Part shown: piece by piece, positions 61,273-64,000 of the stretch
Numbering within the stretch: the first letter of the stretch is position 1
How the letters are laid out: each line of letters begins with the position of its first letter
Origin: an alpha proteobacterium BAL199
Lineage (GTDB): Bacteria; Pseudomonadota; Alphaproteobacteria; Thalassobaculales; Thalassobaculaceae
DNA: 64,000 nt
Direction of reading: 5' to 3'
Assembly: GCA_000171835.1 (NCBI GenBank)
Contig: ABHC01000007.1
Span: 157,552 to 221,551, forward strand
Made by a program: the position numbers and the translations under genes
Notes under the pieces: generated by a model
Seen by the model: the letters and a program-made list of their open reading frames with translations, nothing else
Database searches by the model: none
What the model was told of the DNA's origin: nothing

Positions 61273-62538
61273 TCAGGGCGCCGCCGGCGGCGCCGTAACC
61301 TCATCTTCCGACCGCTCGCCGCGCGGGTCGAGATCGGAGACCACCGGGCTGGTGCGCGGCACCGCCACGAACAGGCCCTGGTCCTCCATCGACGGCGCCG
61401 GACGCCTTGTCATCCGCCACAGCGCGAACAACCCGACCAGCGCCGCTACCACCATGCCGAAACCGTAGAAGCCCCAGGTGCCGACCAGGGTCATGGCGTT
61501 GGTCGCGGCAATCGGGCCGGTCACCGCGCCCAGGCTGTAGGCCAACAGCAAGCCGGCGCTGGCCGCCACCAGGTCAGCGGAGTCGATGTGGTCGTTGGCG
61601 TGCGCCACCGCGATCGAATATAGCGTCACCGCGATCCCGCCATAGGCGCCGGCCAGCACCACGAAGGCCCAGAAGCCGAGGCCGGGCACGAACGCCAGCA
61701 CAGCCCCCAGGGCGGCCGTTGCGAAGAACGAGGCGGTCAGCACGGTGCGTCGGTCGAGCAGGTCGGACAGCCGGCCAAGCGGCCATTGCATCACCAGCCC
61801 GCCCAGAATGCCGGACGATACAAAGATCGCGATGTCCGACACCGGCATGCCGATGGTGGTGGCGTACACCGACGCGGTGGCGAAGATCGCCCCGGACAGC
61901 ACGCCACTGCCGAAACAGCCGACGATGCCGAGCGGCGAGATCCGGTACAGCGCGATGAATCCGAGGGCCGAGCGCGCCACTTCGCCGGATGCCGCCGAGC
62001 GCGCCAGAGTCAACGGCACCAAGGCCAGCGAGAACAGGATCGAGGCGAAGCCGTACAGGATGAAGCTGGATGGATCGGCGACGTTCAGCAGGAACTGTCC
62101 CGCCCCCATCGCGCCGTACTGCACCACCATGTAGATCGACAGCAGCGCGCCGCGCGTGGCGTTGCTGGCCGCCCCGTTCATCCAGCTTTCGGCCACCATG
62201 TAGACGCCGGCCATGCAGAAGCCGAAGGCGACGCGCAGGGCGAACCAGTACACTGCATCGACCGCGAAGGAGTGGGCGACCGCCGTCGCCGACACGATCG
62301 ACACCAGGGCGGCGAACGCCCGGACATGGCCGACCCGCTCGATGATCCGCCCGCAGGTCAGGCAGCCCAGGACCAGCCCGACGAAGTAGCCCGACAATAC
62401 GAGGCCGGCGGTGCTGGCGGAGAACGACGGATCGACGCCGAGGCGCACGCCGAGCAGCGAGCCGAACAGGCCGTTCGCACTCTGCAACAGAGCCACGCTG
62501 AGCAGCAGCGACGCGACCGAGGCGTATTGGCTGGGCAT
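61273..62538 (-). CDS. MFS transporter (YcaD-like)
   Basis: A 421-residue, 12-helix transporter of the YcaD/YfkF-like branch. ANGLFGSLLGVRLGVDPSFSASTAGLVLSGYFVGLVLGCLTCGRIIERVGHVRAF carries the loop 2-3 motif. RVAFGFCMAGVYMVAESWMNGAASNATRGALLSIYMV is typical, and MQWPLGRLSDLLDRRTVL is the second-half motif. The substrate is unknown. Confidence 0.9.
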   Translation of the reverse strand: MPSQYASVASLLLSVALLQSANGLFGSLLGVRLGVDPSFSASTAGLVLSGYFVGLVLGCLTCGRIIERVGHVRAFAALVSIVSATAVAHSFAVDAVYWFALRVAFGFCMAGVYMVAESWMNGAASNATRGALLSIYMVVQYGAMGAGQFLLNVADPSSFILYGFASILFSLALVPLTLARSAASGEVARSALGFIALYRISPLGIVGCFGSGVLSGAIFATASVYATTIGMPVSDIAIFVSSGILGGLVMQWPLGRLSDLLDRRTVLTASFFATAALGAVLAFVPGLGFWAFVVLAGAYGGIAVTLYSIAVAHANDHIDSADLVAASAGLLLAYSLGAVTGPIAATNAMTLVGTWGFYGFGMVVAALVGLFALWRMTRRPAPSMEDQGLFVAVPRTSPVVSDLDPRGERSEDEVTAPPAAP

Positions 62539-62686
62539 CCCGTTTCTCCGCGCCTCTGTTCACTCCCGCTATCACGGAGCCGCCACCGCCGATACCCCGT
62601 ATGCGACACCGCACGTTCCCACTGGATAACCCCGCGCGGCAGGCGCACAGTTCGCCGGCATCACGGTCGCGGCGAGCAATCCGGAC

Positions 62687-63679
62687 ATGAAGAAAGGCTT
62701 GGTTCTGTGCGGTGTCACCGTGCTGTTCTGGGCGCTGTATGCGGTCTACGTCCGCTACGCTGCGGCGGTCTGGACGATCGAGCCGATGGTGTTCAGCAGC
62801 GTCGCCACCCTGACCGCCGGCCTGACCATGCTGATGATCGCCGGACCAGGCGATCTCGGCCGCTCGACCCTGCGCGATCCGCACACCTGGGCCTACGGAC
62901 TGCTCGACGTTGCCAGCATCACCCTGGCCGTCGGCGCCTGCTTCTTTGCCACCGCCACCGAACTGGTGCTGCTGCTGCGGGTCGACGTGGTCTTCGGCCT
63001 GATCCTGGCATGGCTGGTGTTCGGCCGACGGATCCGCAACACCGATATGATCGGCAGCGTGGCAATCCTGACCGGCTGCGCGCTCGCGACCGCCCAGATG
63101 GCGCCGGACCATGTGGGTTACGCGGTGCTGCTGATTGCCCTGGCCTCGTTGACGCGGGTGGCGGTGACCGTGATCTCCGAGCGCCACCCGACCTCGAACG
63201 CCGCCGACACCGTGCGCAAGCGCTGCCGGATCACCGGCATGATCATGCTGGTCAGCGCGTTGGTGTTCCTGGCCGCGGTGCTATTTGGCACGCTGGTGAA
63301 GGCAACCCTGGCGCCGGATGCTCTCGCCCTGTATCCAGCACTGGCGGTTCTGCCGGATGCCGCCGGCTTCATCGACCCGATTACCCTGACCGCCGCCCTC
63401 GGCCTCGGCGTGCTGGTCTACGCGCCGGCTACTTATTTCTACCTCTACGCCGTCCGGGTGGCCGGCACCGAGACCTTCTTCATGATGCTGGTGTATCAGC
63501 CGATCCTGACGATCGGTCTGGAGCGGGCGCTGCGCGACGTGACGCCGCTGCCGGCGTTCGAGGCGACCCCGGTGCTGATGGCCGCGATCCTGTGCGTGAT
63601 CGGCGGATCGACCTTCATGCTGGGCGCGCGTTATCTCAAGCGTCCGCCGACGCCCGGACTGCCGGTCCCGATCGACTGA
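62687..63679 (+). CDS. EamA/DMT-family transporter
   Basis: A 330-residue ten-helix protein with two EamA repeats: VLFWALYAVYVRYAAAVWTIEPMVF in the first and AGTETFFMMLVYQPILTIGLERAL in the second. A loop enlargement of about 30 residues lies between the repeats (SERHPTSNAADTVRKRCRITG). It probably exports or imports a small metabolite. It is divergent from the MFS gene. Confidence 0.82.
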   Translation: MKKGLVLCGVTVLFWALYAVYVRYAAAVWTIEPMVFSSVATLTAGLTMLMIAGPGDLGRSTLRDPHTWAYGLLDVASITLAVGACFFATATELVLLLRVDVVFGLILAWLVFGRRIRNTDMIGSVAILTGCALATAQMAPDHVGYAVLLIALASLTRVAVTVISERHPTSNAADTVRKRCRITGMIMLVSALVFLAAVLFGTLVKATLAPDALALYPALAVLPDAAGFIDPITLTAALGLGVLVYAPATYFYLYAVRVAGTETFFMMLVYQPILTIGLERALRDVTPLPAFEATPVLMAAILCVIGGSTFMLGARYLKRPPTPGLPVPID

Positions 63680-63709
63680 CCGGTCTTGCCGTCAGCGCCC
63701 GTGCGGTTT

Positions 63710-63919
63710 ATGTCGGCCCCCATGCGTTGGCGCACCCCCATCGGCGGACTCGCCATTCTGATCGGCCTTACGGCCTATGCCGCCGCCGCCGCAACCATCG
63801 GCGGCGCGCTGCCGGATCATTGGCTTCTGTTGGCCGTCTACTACCTGATTGCCGGTCTGCTGTGGATCCCGCCGGCGGTGTGGATCATGGGCTGGGCCAA
63901 GCGCGACGACGCGGCCTAG
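63710..63919 (+). CDS. DUF2842 membrane protein
   Basis: A 69-residue protein with two hydrophobic helices and the DUF2842 ending WLLLAVYYLIAGLLWIPPAVWIMGWAKRDD. This family is common and short in alphaproteobacteria; function unknown. ATG 63722 (MRWRTPIGG) is an alternative and perhaps better start; no ribosome binding site is clear for either. Confidence 0.75.
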   Translation: MSAPMRWRTPIGGLAILIGLTAYAAAAATIGGALPDHWLLLAVYYLIAGLLWIPPAVWIMGWAKRDDAA

Positions 63920-64000
63920 CGACTACGCCCGTGCCCGGCCGCCGGACCCGGCGCGCGCCCGTTCGACCTGGCCTGATCACGCAGTCCGCGACGTGGTCGT

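Noticed and set aside
61574..63187. 537-codon minus-strand frame across the MFS and EamA genes
   Set aside because: It is a high-GC shadow that overlaps both real genes and is rich in arginine and glycine.

Overview
The window is high-GC, gene-dense bacterial DNA. Its conserved blocks (lgt–midA–pgeF, ybjN–proC–COQ9-like, prs–rplY–pth–ychF), together with a phasin, a CmcJ/NvfI-type protein and a TIGR02186 protein, point to an alphaproteobacterium, probably a marine or soil Rhodospirillales-like lineage. No rRNA, tRNA, CRISPR array, insertion sequence or prophage was seen. Assignments come from reading motifs; no database search was run.

Layout. 1-6.5 kb: end of a histidine kinase, a CsaA-like protein, a phasin with two PhaR-type sites, a lipoprotein, and a minus-strand run lgt–midA–pgeF–M24 hydrolase. 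6.5-10.9 kb: hldD, an HD-domain protein, ubiK, ybjN, proC and a COQ9/TetR-like gene. 11-17 kb: prs, rplY, pth and ychF, with a MerR regulator and a two-gene TRAP permease (dctQM) lying between prs and rplY behind a classical 19-bp-spacer MerR promoter. 17-25 kb: transglutaminase, XRE-cupin regulator, GNAT, a small DMT exporter, dienelactone hydrolase, a tripartite tricarboxylate transporter (tctCBA) and a serine hydrolase.

25-36.7 kb is accessory: MFS/LysR pair, CmcJ/NvfI oxidoreductase, a sensor kinase whose frame runs past its natural end, three poorly characterised proteins, an EamA exporter, a solute-binding protein with no signal peptide, and an iron alcohol dehydrogenase. 36.8-46.2 kb: CPA2 antiporter, GGDEF-EAL enzyme, an orphan phnM with DUF1045, a GlxA-type regulator and divergent hutI/hutF.

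46.3-56.8 kb is a sulfur-handling region: ArsR/BigR-like regulator, rhodanese, TSUP exporter, TIGR02186 membrane protein, universal stress protein and, 3 kb on, soeABC for cytoplasmic sulfite oxidation. Between the two halves, on the minus strand, lies a P-II gene upstream of two 2-oxoglutarate-dependent oxygenases. 56.7-64 kb: FMN reductase, isochorismatase-type hydrolase and pirin under a divergent LysR; a vapBC-type toxin-antitoxin pair; a GNAT gene broken at a (GC)7 tract; two transporters and a DUF2842 protein.

Main points for a second look: the MerR-controlled TRAP permease with no binding protein, the P-II/oxygenase group, the GC-repeat frameshift and the displaced cysteines of the ArsR sensor.
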